The position numbers were made by a program, and so were the translations under genes. Positions 17,402-26,249 of a stretch of DNA of 40,315 nucleotides are shown piece by piece. The stretch is from Ardenticatenia bacterium (GTDB lineage Bacteria; Chloroflexota; Anaerolineae; Ardenticatenales; Ardenticatenaceae). Numbering within the stretch: the first letter of the stretch is position 1; the number at the start of each line of letters is the position of its first letter. The stretch covers positions 1-40,315 of the forward strand of contig JAUZRY010000103.1 in assembly GCA_030949995.1 (NCBI GenBank), written 5' to 3'. The notes under the pieces were generated by a model, which was not told the DNA's origin, did no database searches, and saw only the letters and a list, made by a program, of their open reading frames with translations.

Positions 17402-19036
17402 GTGCGCATGAGTGAGCTCTTCTCCACAACACGACGGAATGTGTCCGGCCAACTCCCACCAGGCCAACAGCTTCTCGTCCGGGCGGGATACGTGCGCCTG
17501 ATGGGGAGCGGGGTCCCGGCCGAGTTGCCGCCCGGCGTGCGGCTTCGGGAGGCAGTTGTGCGCAGGCTGATTGGCGGGCTGTTGGAAGCCGGCGCGCAGG
17601 CCATCAGTTTGCCCCCGGGCGGCGAGAGGCCGGGAATGCCCACGTTGCCCGATGCCCTCGTCGACCTAGTGCGCCAGGAGGTGCGCACGTACCGCCAGCT
17701 TCCCCTGGCCCTGTACCGGTTTCCCCCGCCTCTTCTCCAAGAGGAGAACGGCCGGGCCGGCCTGCTGGATGCTCCTCTCACCAGGGCCTTGGACGTGTAC
17801 CACGTGGACGCCTCCGGCCAGGAGGCGGAAGCCCGCTACCGCACGCGGCTGGCGCACCTCTGTAGCCTGTTCGCCCAGATGGGCCTGCCCTCTCCCCTTG
17901 TGGCCGACGACGACGGGGACGCGCCCGACGTGTGGGCAGCCCACAGCCTGGCCGTCCCGTTGGCCGCCGGGCCGGACCGGCTGATCCACTGCGCCCCGTG
18001 TGGCCGTGCCTTTCTCCCCGCTCTGGCTCCCTTCCGGCGGCCGGAACCATCGGATGAACCCCGACGCCCCCTTGAGAAAGTGAGCACGCCGGGCACCAAC
18101 ACAATTCGCAGCCTGACAGCCTATCTGGGAATTCCCGCATCCCGCACGGCCAAGGTGGTCTTCTACGCGGCCCAACGCCCCCACGGGCAGCGAGGTGTCC
18201 TCGTGGTGGCATTGGTGCGGGGGGACATGGAGGTAAGCGAAGTCAAGCTCCGGCGGGCCATCAACGCTTGGGCGCTCCGCCCGGCCGAAGTGCCCGAGAT
18301 CATGGCAGCCGGTGCAGTGCCCGGGTTTGCTTCCCCTGTGGGCCTGCAGTCGGACAGAGTCGTGGTGGTGGTCGATGAGCTAGTCGCCCGATCGCCCAAT
18401 TTGGTGGCTGGTGCCAACGAGCCGGACGCCCACTACCTCAACGTCAACGCGGGCCGGGACTACAGGCCTGACGTGGTGGCAGACATTGCGCTGGCCCCGC
18501 CCGAGGCCCCCTGCCCGAGCTGTGGCGCCCCCATGACCACAGTGTCCACCGTGATCGTGGGATGGGCTATTGGCCTGGACAGCGAGGGCATCTGGGGCCA
18601 GAAGGTGGCGTTCACATCCGCCGAGGGGCTCCGTCAGCCGGCCTGGTTCAGCCTCTTCCGCCTCGACACAATCCGCCTCGTAGGGGCCCTGGCTGAAGTT
18701 CACCACGACGAACAGGGCCTCTGCTGGCCACCTGCTCTGGCCCCATACGATGTCCACATCGTGCGCCTGGGGAAGGCTGGCGAGCCGGTGGAGGTGGCCG
18801 ACCGCCTCTACGCACAACTGCGGGCAGTCGGCCTGGCCGTGCTCTACGATGACCGCGATCTCGGCGCCGGGGCCAAGTTCACCGACGCGGACCTCATCGG
18901 TGCTCCCCTCCAGGTCACCGTGGCCCCTCGTGCCCTGCGCCAAGGGGGTGTTGAGGTGAAGGTGCGGGCCACAGGGGCGCGACACCTCGTGGCGCCGGAC
19001 GGCGTTGTCGAGGCGGTGCGCGCCCGCCTGGGCTGA
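17402..19036 (+). CDS. Prolyl-tRNA synthetase-like protein with eroded catalytic motifs and intact editing domain
   Basis: A 544-residue protein collinear with bacterial ProRS: N-terminus MRMSELFSTTRRNV, an inserted YbaK-like editing domain (about 226-380) and C-terminal anticodon-binding domain (about 450-544, with DDRDLGAGAKFTDADLIG). The class II core is damaged. Where motif 2 (FRDE...R) should be, it reads YRFPPPLLQEENGRAGLLDA; the T-H-E-E loop is missing; motif 3, normally GxGxxR, reads SLFRLDTIR (417-425). By contrast the editing domain keeps Lys251, a GAVPGF loop (304-309) and His344 in GANEPDAH. It is probably inactive in aminoacylation and may clear mischarged tRNA-Pro or act as a regulator. 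GTG 17402 follows GGAGGTG; an ATG two codons later is the alternative. Confidence 0.85.
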   Translation: MRMSELFSTTRRNVSGQLPPGQQLLVRAGYVRLMGSGVPAELPPGVRLREAVVRRLIGGLLEAGAQAISLPPGGERPGMPTLPDALVDLVRQEVRTYRQLPLALYRFPPPLLQEENGRAGLLDAPLTRALDVYHVDASGQEAEARYRTRLAHLCSLFAQMGLPSPLVADDDGDAPDVWAAHSLAVPLAAGPDRLIHCAPCGRAFLPALAPFRRPEPSDEPRRPLEKVSTPGTNTIRSLTAYLGIPASRTAKVVFYAAQRPHGQRGVLVVALVRGDMEVSEVKLRRAINAWALRPAEVPEIMAAGAVPGFASPVGLQSDRVVVVVDELVARSPNLVAGANEPDAHYLNVNAGRDYRPDVVADIALAPPEAPCPSCGAPMTTVSTVIVGWAIGLDSEGIWGQKVAFTSAEGLRQPAWFSLFRLDTIRLVGALAEVHHDEQGLCWPPALAPYDVHIVRLGKAGEPVEVADRLYAQLRAVGLAVLYDDRDLGAGAKFTDADLIGAPLQVTVAPRALRQGGVEVKVRATGARHLVAPDGVVEAVRARLG

Positions 19037-19037
19037 T

Positions 19038-19670
19038 TCACATCTCCCACGTGGCGTCCCCGAAGAAGTCCCCGTGCTCTTTGGCCAGAAAGCGCTCGAT
19101 GGCCGGCCGGATGTCGCCCAGCCGAAAGGCGGGGCCGTGCCCCGGGTAACAGATGGTGTCATCCGGCCAGGAGAGCACCACGTCGCGCAGGGTCTGGAGC
19201 GTGCGGCGAAATCCCTCTGGCGACCACGTTTTGCCCGGCCCGCCCTCGAAGAGCGTGTCGCCCACCAAGGCCTGATGCGAGTCGTTATCATAGTAACATA
19301 CCATGTCGTCGGTGTGGCCGGGCGTATGGTGAACGCGCAAGGTGATGTGGCCCACCTGTACGGCGTCCCCGTGGTCAAGCCACCGGTCGGCCTCCACGCG
19401 CACCCCGCCCCAGTGAGGCCCCGCGTGGGCGAGGACGGGCACGCGCAGCCGCGCGCGCACCTCGTCGAGCGCGCCAATGTGGTCCGGGTGGGTGTGGGTA
19501 ATCAGAATGGCCACCGGCGTGGTGCCGGTGAGCATCTGGACAATGGTCTCCGGCTCGGCGCCCGGGTCCACCACAGCGCTCTGGCGTGTCTGTGGACAGA
19601 TCAGCGCATAGGTGTTCATGGGCCAAGGGCCTACAGCGCGTGTGAGCACGTGCACGGGATAACCTCCCAT
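19038..19670 (-). CDS. Metallo-beta-lactamase fold hydrolase (glyoxalase II-like)
   Basis: A 210-residue hydrolase with the binuclear zinc motif THTHPDHIG, then HHTPGHTDD, VGDTLFEGG and a final YPGHGPAF, in the order and spacing of the glyoxalase II-like group. The exact substrate (S-lactoylglutathione or another thioester) cannot be told. ATG 19670 gives the family start GGYPVHVLTRAVGPWPMNTY; the in-frame extension upstream lacks family similarity. It faces the ProRS-like gene tail to tail with a single base between the stops. Confidence 0.88.
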   Translation of the reverse strand: MGGYPVHVLTRAVGPWPMNTYALICPQTRQSAVVDPGAEPETIVQMLTGTTPVAILITHTHPDHIGALDEVRARLRVPVLAHAGPHWGGVRVEADRWLDHGDAVQVGHITLRVHHTPGHTDDMVCYYDNDSHQALVGDTLFEGGPGKTWSPEGFRRTLQTLRDVVLSWPDDTICYPGHGPAFRLGDIRPAIERFLAKEHGDFFGDATWEM

Positions 19671-19723
19671 GGAGAAGAGAACCTTTCCCTCTGTCCCCGG
19701 GATCCCACGGCAGGGGACCAAGG

Positions 19724-19981
19724 TCAGTTCTCCCCGTCGGAACCGCTTGAACGGCTCGGCTCAGTCGAGGATTCCTTGGCGCGCTCTTGCTCCTTCTTTC
19801 CGGAGTTGCGGCTGTCGGTGATATACCAGCCGGACCCCTTGAAGACGATGCCGGCCGGGAAGAACAGGCGGCGCACGTCCTGGTGTCCTTCAGGACACTC
19901 GGAAACAGGGGGATCATCAAAGTGTTGGTGACGCTCGAAGCGAGTTCCACACACACGGCATTCGTACTCGTAGATGGGCAT
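19724..19981 (-). CDS. FmdB-family zinc ribbon protein
   Basis: An 85-residue protein starting MPIYEYECRVCGTRFE, the hallmark of the FmdB/CxxC_CxxC_SSSS family of small putative regulatory zinc ribbons. The second knuckle, usually CxxCG, is altered to CPEGH, so the fourth ligand may be His. The tail is Ser/Glu-rich. ATG 19981 follows GGAGGAAGG. A strong promoter lies upstream at 20059-20087. The stop is followed closely by the hydrolase gene, 53 bases on, so the two may share a transcript. Confidence 0.85.
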   Translation of the reverse strand: MPIYEYECRVCGTRFERHQHFDDPPVSECPEGHQDVRRLFFPAGIVFKGSGWYITDSRNSGKKEQERAKESSTEPSRSSGSDGEN

Positions 19982-20053
19982 GGGACCTTCCTCCACGACG
20001 TGGTATTGGCCCGTGGTGCACGCGAGTGCTCGGTGCCCCGGACAGGCCGACGA

Positions 20054-20065
20054 GTACAATTGTAC
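20054..20065. promoter_or_regulatory. Palindrome GTACAATTGTAC over the fmdB -10 box
   Basis: A 12-bp perfect dyad which contains the minus-strand -10 box TACAAT. It may be coincidental, or an operator positioned to block the promoter. Confidence 0.4.
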
Positions 20066-20087
20066 TCCGTTCCTTTGGCGTTGTCAA
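20059..20087 (-). promoter_or_regulatory. SigA-type promoter of the fmdB unit
   Basis: On the minus strand, perfect TTGACA (20082-20087), 17-bp spacer, TACAAT (20059-20064). Transcription should start near 20052, about 70 bases before the ATG. Confidence 0.85.
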
Positions 20088-20152
20088 CTGTTTAGCAGTC
20101 TCACGGGACGAGTGCTAACACGGCGGTCCTGGAGACGCTCGGGAACACGTGA

Positions 20153-20184
20153 AGCCCCCAAGGGAATGTCATCCCTCGGGGGCT
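20153..20184 (-). terminator. Strong hairpin after the coiled-coil protein gene
   Basis: Thirteen-base arms, twelve paired (20153-20165 with 20172-20184), six-base loop, about 33 bases past the stop at 20217. The T-run is absent, so it may be a weak terminator or a message-end hairpin. Confidence 0.5.
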
Positions 20185-20216
20185 GTGGTGGGAGATATCG
20201 GGGAGAGGGGAGTCTC

Positions 20217-21471
20217 TCAGGCTTTCGTGCCGTCCCCGCTGCCCTGACGTCCCTTCGGGGTTGAGAGCCACTCCTGCAGGAGAGTTTTGAGCTCCTGTTT
20301 GGCGGCCTCCCGCTGCTGATGGTAGGCACGTTCGCCGATGCGGCCCGCCTCAAAGCGCTCATCCAAGCGGGCGATGAAGGCGATCAACTCCTCGCGACGG
20401 CGCCGGTACTGGGCCTGAAGATCGGGGATCTCGCCCTCCCGTCGGCGGACATAGATGAGGACGGCCACGAAGGCCAAGGCAATGCCCACCAAGGGGGTCC
20501 ACCAGGGGAGGCGTTTATCAAGCCCCACGGGCACTTGGACGGTCTCGAGCTCACCCAAGGCCACCTCATTGTTCTCAGGGAGCACTAAGGATTCGGCATT
20601 GGGCAGAGCCCGCATGGTCAGGCGGATGACGCCCTCCTCGGGCGCCTCGTCGGCCCGGAAGGCGAGGTAGAGGCGGCCATCTTGGGCTTCGACGGGATCC
20701 GCCTGTTCAAGCCCTTCGGCCTCGGCTTCCTGGCCGAGCTGGGCCACGAGCAAGCCCACTTGCACGCCGGGCACAACGGGAATGACGAGGGTCTGCTCCG
20801 GGGGCTCATAGGGGACGATGAAGGAGAAAAGCACTCGGCTGCCGCCGGGCATGAAGGCGGTTTCGAGCCGCACGCCCCCCGGCACGGAGCGGGTGTTCTC
20901 CTGGATGGTCGGATCTTCGAAGGTGAGATCACGAGCCTCATCCGGTAAGGGGATAAAGAGCCCTTCGCCGGCAGCGGGCACAATGAGGCGGTCAGTGGGG
21001 TTGAGCAAAGTGTAGAGCACGCCCACCAGCCACCCCTCTCGGCGCACGTCGGCCAAGATGCTCGTTGGCCCGAAGCGGAGTTGGCTGAGGTCAGGCGTGG
21101 TGGCGTAGATGGTCACCGTTGGGGTGATGACGAGCTCGTCGCCGAAGTTCACCAAGTCGCTGAAGAACTGATATCCGCCGTAGGAGACACGGGCCAAGTA
21201 GCGGTGCTGGGGGGGCAGTGGCCAAGTCAGGAAACTCGGCCACGCCGTTCACCACGGGTTCGCGGAAGATGATAGGGGGGCCCTGGCCGTTGGCGAGGAA
21301 GAGCAATTCCACTTCGAGCCCGTCGGGGAGGCTCTCGCCGGCAGTACCCATTTCGACCTTCACGCGCACAGTGCCGTCCCCCAATTCCCCTTGGGCGTAG
21401 AGGGGGATGCTGGCGAACACCACGAGCCCCACAAGGACAACAACACAGGAGAAGATGCGCTTGAGATGCAT
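20217..21471 (-). CDS. Secreted, membrane-anchored protein with C-terminal coiled coil, single-base frameshift
   Basis: The two halves read as one protein of about 417 residues. The first part starts at ATG 21471 (AAGGAGG upstream) with signal peptide MHLKRIFSCVVVLVGLVVFA and a beta-rich domain ending DLATAPP. After the slip, QHRYLARVSYGGYQFF continues the fold. A membrane segment (WWTPLVGIALAFVAVLIYV) precedes a charged helical tail, DLQAQYRRRREELIAFIARL, about 70 residues facing the cytoplasm. The frame is broken in a run of seven G at 21209-21215; eight would restore it. The family is not recognised; it resembles extracellular carboxypeptidase-regulatory-like folds only loosely. Confidence 0.65.
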
Positions 21472-21500
21472 GGGAACGAACCTCCTTGACCCACAAGAAA

Positions 21501-21526
21501 AAAGCCCGACGTGCGTGCGTCGGGCT
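21501..21526 (-). terminator. Rho-independent terminator of the tRNA operon
   Basis: On the minus strand, AGCCCGAC (21519-21526), an eight-base loop and GTCGGGCT (21503-21510) followed at once by a T-run (21496-21503). It comes three bases after the last tRNA. Confidence 0.9.
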
Positions 21527-21528
21527 GA

Positions 21529-21601
21529 AGCCACCGGTCGGACTCGAACCGACGACCTGCTCATTACGAGTGAGCCGCTCTACCAACTGAGCTACGGTGG
21601 C
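21529..21601 (-). tRNA. tRNA-Thr (CGT)
   Basis: Cloverleaf with acceptor GCCACCG/CGGTGGC, anticodon loop CTCGTAA and T-loop GTTCGAGTC. The anticodon CGT reads ACG. CCA is not encoded. Last gene of the nine-tRNA operon. Confidence 0.95.
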
Positions 21602-21619
21602 ACCTCGTGAAGGATGAGG

Positions 21620-21691
<72 letters not shown>

Positions 21692-21696
21692 CCGAG

Positions 21697-21769
21697 TGCT
21701 GAGGCCCAGACTCGAACTGGGGACCCCCGCGTTTTCAGCGCGGTGCTCTACCAACTGAGCTACCTCAGC
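21697..21769 (-). tRNA. tRNA-Phe (GAA)
   Basis: Acceptor GCTGAGG/CCTCAGC, anticodon stem CCGCG/CGCGG with loop CTGAAAA. Reads TTC and TTT. Only five bases separate it from tRNA-Gly. Confidence 0.95.
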
Positions 21770-21806
21770 ACGGTGCAGGAACACTCGCGCCGCGTTCCCG
21801 CACAGG

Positions 21807-21884
<78 letters not shown>

Positions 21885-21891
21885 ACAGGAG

Positions 21892-21976
21892 TGCCGACGG
21901 AGGGACTCGAACCCCCCACGGGCGAAAGCCCACTGCGCCCTGAACGCAGCGCGTCTACCAATTCCGCCACGTCGGC
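21892..21976 (-). tRNA. tRNA-Leu (CAG)
   Basis: A class II tRNA of 85 bases with a long variable arm (GGGCTTTCGCCC). Acceptor GCCGACG/CGTCGGC, anticodon loop TTCAGGG. Reads CTG. Confidence 0.95.
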
Positions 21977-21988
21977 ACACGACAGAGG

Positions 21989-22060
21989 CTGCGGGGCTAG
22001 GACTCGAACCTAGACTTGCTGATCCAGAGTCAGCCGTCCTGCCAGTTAGACGACCCCGCA
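21989..22060 (-). tRNA. tRNA-Gln (CTG)
   Basis: Acceptor TGCGGGG/CCCCGCA with the weak U1-A72 pair and G73 typical of glutamine tRNAs; anticodon loop CTCTGGA. Reads CAG. Confidence 0.95.
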
Positions 22061-22065
22061 GCGTG

Positions 22066-22139
22066 TGGGCGCGAGAGGACTTGAACCTCTGGCCTCCACG
22101 ATGTCAACGTGGCGCTCTAACCAACTGAGCTACGCGCCC
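22066..22139 (-). tRNA. tRNA-Val (GAC)
   Basis: Acceptor GGGCGCG/CGCGCCC, anticodon stem CCACG/CGTGG with loop TTGACAT. Reads GTC and GTT. Confidence 0.95.
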
Positions 22140-22148
22140 ATCTTCAGG

Positions 22149-22221
22149 TAGCCCCTACGGGATTCGAACCCGTGTCTCTGCCTTGAGAGGGCAGTATCCT
22201 AGTCCACTAGACGAAGGGGCC
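22149..22221 (-). tRNA. tRNA-Glu (CTC)
   Basis: Acceptor GGCCCCT/AGGGGCT with a G-U first pair, anticodon stem CTGCC/GGCAG with loop CTCTCAA. Reads GAG. Confidence 0.95.
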
Positions 22222-22237
22222 ACACTGAACATCCAAG

Positions 22238-22310
22238 AGCCCACGACGGGACTTGAACCCGTGACCTCGTTCTTACCAAGAACGTGCTCTACCGGCTGAG
22301 CTACGTGGGC
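22238..22310 (-). tRNA. tRNA-Thr (GGT)
   Basis: Acceptor GCCCACG/CGTGGGC, anticodon stem CGTTC/GAACG with loop TTGGTAA. Reads ACC and ACT. First gene of the operon. Confidence 0.95.
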
Positions 22311-22332
22311 CCAATGTGAGTAACTGTGCAGT

Positions 22333-22360
22333 ATTATAGGGGTTTCCAGTAGATTGTCAA
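22333..22360 (-). promoter_or_regulatory. Promoter of the tRNA operon
   Basis: On the minus strand, perfect TTGACA (22355-22360), a 16-bp spacer and perfect TATAAT (22333-22338), as expected for strong stable-RNA expression. Transcription should begin near 22326. Confidence 0.92.
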
Positions 22361-22639
22361 GTTTCTGAACGCCGGTAGGCGCCGACCATGCCTTTTTCCG
22401 TACAGGTGCCCTGGCCCCATGCGCCCGCAGGCTTCCAAGGACTCCCAACAGGCCGTCAAAGCCTCATACATCTGGGGTTGGGCGCCGGCTTCAAGTACCC
22501 TTCAGCCAACTGCGTAACTCCGAACGTATAATGGAAGGACGCGCTGTGTGAATACCTTCGATAAGGACGATAAGGAGTTCGAGTAAAGCAGGGGTAGCGG
22601 GGAGGAGGCCAGGAGGCCGGTAGGTCTTCATGGCAATGG
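22361..22639. other. Non-coding stretch before the two-component remnant
   Basis: No credible gene. A TATAAT box (22527-22532, plus strand) without a good -35 partner may be the old promoter of the deleted response regulator. GGGGAGGAGG near 22600 looks like a leftover ribosome site. Confidence 0.4.
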
Positions 22640-22834
22640 GCTCAAGAACCCCTCGAGGAATTGCTGGAACACGTGTGGGATGTCAACGTGAATCCTTTCA
22701 CCAACACGGTGCGGGTTCACATCCGCTCGCTTCGGCGAAAATTGGGCGACAATGCTGAGAACCCTCGATACATCAAAACAGTGGTAGGGGTGGGGTATTG
22801 TCTGATACCCCCATCCGGTCAAGGTAGTTCGTGA
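22640..22834 (+). pseudogene. OmpR-type response regulator, C-terminal stump
   Basis: Only the last ~60 residues of a winged-helix effector domain remain: LEELLEHVWDVNVNPFTNTV, then RVHIRSLRRKLGD and YIKTVVGVGYCL, typical of the DNA-recognition helix and wing. The receiver domain, the phospho-acceptor Asp and the front of the effector domain are absent; an in-frame stop occurs shortly upstream. The stop (TGA) overlaps the kinase ATG as ATGA-type coupling, showing the original operon order. Non-functional as a phosphorelay regulator. Confidence 0.85.
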
Positions 22835-24043
22835 TGCAGTCAACGTTGTCTCGACTTGGAAAGTGGCTTCGCCCGCACCTGACGCTCCGAATGCGCTTGG
22901 CGCTCTGGTCGGCTGGGCTCCTGTTAGGCACGAGCTTGGCGTTAGTCCTTTTCATCAACCTGGTAGCCCGCGCTTCGCTCCCCCGGGTGATTGTTGCTCC
23001 GCTGGTAGCGACTCCCCCGCCTGCCCGCCCGACCGCGTTTGCCACTCCGGTGACCCCGGTCCCTTTCGAAGCCCCTGAAATAAGTCCCCCTCTTGTGGTG
23101 AAGGGCTGGGCCATACAGCAAGTGCAGCAAGCGGCGCTACGTCAGATCTTGCTGATTTCTGTAGGGGGTATTCTGCTGATTTTGGCCGTGGGGAGTTTTG
23201 GCATTTACTGGCTGAGTGGGCACGCCCTCCATCCTGTGCGCGAATTAGCGCATTGGGTTTCCCGCGTGGATATCCAAACTTTGGATAAGCGGTTCGTTCT
23301 GGAAAGGCCGGAGGATGAAGTCAAGCAATTGGCCGAGGCCTTCAATCGTCTTCTGGATCGTTTGGAACAGTCCCTCGAACAGCAGCAGCGTTTTGTGTCG
23401 GATGCTGCCCACGAACTGCGCACACCTTTCGCCACATTGCGCACAAGCATAGAGACGGTTCGCTCTGACCCCACCGCGACATTGCAGGACTACCTGGAAA
23501 TGACTGCGACACTGGAGCAAGTATTGGGACGTTTGGAACGGTTGACGGAGGGCCTTCTCCTTCTAACACGTCACGAGCAACAGGTTGCTCATGCCGAAGT
23601 GTTCCTTTGGCCGCTGTTGGAAGATGTGCTTTTGGACATGGAACCCCTGGCGAAAGCCCGGGCAATACATGTGCATCTGAGCGGCGACCCTGAGGTGGTG
23701 ATTCAAGGCGATTACGCCCTGCTGATCGTGGTCTTTCGTAATTTGATCGAAAACGCGATAGCGCTACAACCGCGTCGGCGGCACGGTCACCGTTCACCTG
23801 GCCCGGGAGCCGGGTTGGGCGACGATTACGATTGAGGATACCGGCACTGGCATTTCGGAGAAAGATATAGCGCACATCTTTGACCGCTTCTACCGGGGCC
23901 AGGCCGCGCGCTCACTTCATCAACACGGTGCCGGGTTAGGGTTGGCCCTGGTGGCCCACATTGTTCATCTTCACGGGGGAGAAGTTCGAGTTGAGAGCAC
24001 CCCGGGCGTTGGGAGCACCTTCACGGTGCAATTGCCTCTGTAA
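22834..24043 (+). pseudogene. Sensor histidine kinase with one-base frameshift
   Basis: A transmembrane HisKA/HATPase kinase of about 402 residues when repaired. Two membrane segments (about 20-42 and 104-128) flank a short periplasmic loop rich in Pro; a HAMP-like linker follows; the H-box is FVSDAAHELRTPFATLRTSI; the N-box is NLIENAI. Directly after it the frame breaks at about 23761: one extra base separates AI from RYNRVGGTVTVHLA. The lost part holds the G1 box EDTGTGIS, FDRFYRG and G2 GAGLGLALV, ending at TAA 24041-24043. The extra base is not in a homopolymer. With its partner regulator truncated, decay is likely. Confidence 0.8.
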
Positions 24044-24188
24044 GCGCCGTTTCATCCCTCCTCGCTCTCTCAAGCGCCCCTGACATCCCCAAAACTTAAC
24101 AGGGATTTTACACCCGATGTGCCATAATGAGGATGGCTACGTTGCTTAACGTAAGCCCCTTGATGATTCAATCACAGGAGATAACGCC

Positions 24189-25426
24189 ATGTTTAGAGGA
24201 AAAGCGCAGTTTCTTGCTGTAGGTCTGTTGTCTATGACACTCCTTCTTGTGTCACTTATCCAGGTTCAGGCAGGAACAACCTCACCCATCTTTCAGGATA
24301 CGCTCCTGGGGGTAAGTCTGGCTTCTCTGCCTCAAGATACAAGGGTTGTGCAAGATCAATATGTGAGTCCTGCTTATGGTTTCACCGTGGTCGATGGAGA
24401 AGGACGCCTGCTGGCGCGTGTGGAATGGTTGCATGAAGCATCCCCGACCGAGATGAACAATATCGCCTTGAAGTTGCGTGAGAGTTTCCCCACTATTTCA
24501 ATGCGTCGTTCATCCATTGCCATTGACGGGCGTAAAGCGATTATGCTTTCCCAGTTCCCGGCCAGGTTGAAACTGCTGTTGCTTTCATTTCAGCAAACGG
24601 ACGTTTGTATCGGATATTTTATAACACTGAGAGCAATTTAGGATTAGACATCATTCAAGGCCTTAACTTTATCCTCCCACAGGGTGACCTCTCATCTCTT
24701 GGTCTCCGGCAAGCAGAAGATGCCTTGTACGACGCTCCACCCTGGGATTGGCAGATCGACTCCCAAAAGCCCGCTGACGAATCTCTCATGGGTGAATCGC
24801 GGCGGCAGGGATCTTCCCCCCAACCACAAGCCTATACGCCGCCGGGTTGTGTGGATTTCCCGACCTGGAAATTCCTGCAAACCCAGTGGGCCTGGAATGC
24901 CAATGGAGGGGGCACCGGCTTGCCCCGGGGGTGGTCAACGGCAGGCCCCAGCTACTTTCACGAGCGCTTCCATAAGGGCTGTAATCGACCCACACGGTTG
25001 AACGATTACTACGCGCTGGACCATCCCTTGAAGGAATGGGACATTGTCTACCCACCGGCTTCTGGCACGGTGCTCTACGCCGGCTGGGCCGGAGGGGGAT
25101 GGGCTAGTCTGGGACGGGTAGTCATTATCGATTTAGGTGGCGGGTATTGGGCCATGGCCGCCCACCTGCGGGGGATCAACGTCCACGTCGGCCAGCACGT
25201 GTGGCTGAGCACGGTCATCGGGTGGGCCGGTCGGAGTGGCCATTACCAGGATAACTACTGGCCGAGTGTGCACTTGCACCAGGGCCTGTACAAAGATGCA
25301 CATCTCGCTTCCTGGGCCGGGGGCATCTACGGCGGGCACAGCGCCCAGCCGGTTAAGGTGCATTACTTTGGCAACGGTGGCGGAGATTATTGGTACATTC
25401 AACCACGTCAGCTCATGAGTTGGTAA
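24189..25426 (+). CDS. Secreted M23 (LytM)-like peptidase domain protein, single-base frameshift
   Basis: Starts with a signal peptide (MFRGKAQFLAVGLLSMTLLL...QVQA), then an N-terminal domain of unknown type. The frame slips at the CCC of 24557-24559: one more C restores FPGQVETAVAFISANGRLYR and a single protein of about 412 residues. The C-terminal part looks like an M23 zinc peptidase: YALDHPL with the Asp ligand, AAHLRGINVHVGQHVW and the VHLHQGLY ending with H-x-H. The first His ligand of H-x3-D appears to be Tyr, so catalysis is doubtful. It may remodel or only bind peptidoglycan. A GGAG site precedes ATG 24189. Confidence 0.7.
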
Positions 25427-25442
25427 GAGGGAGGGGTAGACC

Positions 25443-26249
25443 ATGCGCGCACACACTGTAGCCTTGCTCGTAGGGCTGGCCTTGCTCCTTGGGGGATGTG
25501 GGGTAGGAGGGGGACAAGGGCTGCGGCCGTCGGCCGCACCCTCCCCTTCATGGACGTTATCCCCCACGCCTTCCGGCAAGGGCGCCGGCACGCCGCGGCC
25601 GATGGCTCCCGCGGCGCCAACGCCCTCGCCGACAGGGGCGCCGTCGCCTGTGCCACCCTCTCCGCAGGCGAGAAAGCCGGGCCCGCCGCCGGGGTACACC
25701 CCCCTCCCGCCTGAACCTACGCCCACGGTACCGGTGACGGTGCCGGCGGAGGATTGGCAGGAAATCACCTTGCCGCCGCCGGAGGGCATTGAGATGGTGG
25801 AGCCGGAAAGTGGAGATGTGCCGACGGTGCACATGCGCATCCCCAAGGAGTGGTCCTTTGTGAACCATCCGGGCGCGTACTTCTTGGGCCCCGAGCCCAG
25901 GTCCGGGTTACCCATCTTAGTCGCCGGGCCTTACTACGGTATCCAGGACTGGCAGGAGCCCCGCCCGCGGAACATGGATGAGTTCGCCGAGGTCATCGTG
26001 CGGGTGTATCGGCAGGTCTATCGGGTCTCGCGAATTCGGGTGGAGCGCGTCCCGGTCGGCGGGCTGGAAGGGGTGGCGATTTACCCGCTGGACTTGGAGA
26101 CGGTGTGTATGGACTTGTATGTGTGGTTGCCCACACAGCCGGATGTTGCTTATCAGTTCACGTTTTCGCCTCCGCTTTGCACGCCGAAAAACGTCTTGAC
26201 GGAAACGGGAAGGGCCATTCTGGAGAGCATCCGGCTGGAGCAGGAATAG
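25443..26249 (+). CDS. Lipoprotein with Pro/Ala/Thr-rich tether
   Basis: A 268-residue protein with lipoprotein signal MRAHTVALLVGLALLLGGC (Cys19). Residues ~28-100 are a low-complexity Pro/Ser/Ala/Thr tether. The remaining ~165 residues form a compact domain (RIPKEWSFVNHPGAYFLGPE and TETGRAILESIRLEQE) that resembles the small stress- or lipoprotein-type domains that score whether a peptide property changes a fit; I do not recognise a named family. GGGAGGGG stands before the ATG, 16 bases after the M23 gene stop, so the two are probably co-transcribed. Confidence 0.75.
   Translation: MRAHTVALLVGLALLLGGCGVGGGQGLRPSAAPSPSWTLSPTPSGKGAGTPRPMAPAAPTPSPTGAPSPVPPSPQARKPGPPPGYTPLPPEPTPTVPVTVPAEDWQEITLPPPEGIEMVEPESGDVPTVHMRIPKEWSFVNHPGAYFLGPEPRSGLPILVAGPYYGIQDWQEPRPRNMDEFAEVIVRVYRQVYRVSRIRVERVPVGGLEGVAIYPLDLETVCMDLYVWLPTQPDVAYQFTFSPPLCTPKNVLTETGRAILESIRLEQE

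Noticed and set aside
24097..24130. Promoter TTAACA...CATAAT before the M23-like gene
   Set aside because: The spacing is about 21 bp, too long for a normal SigA promoter.
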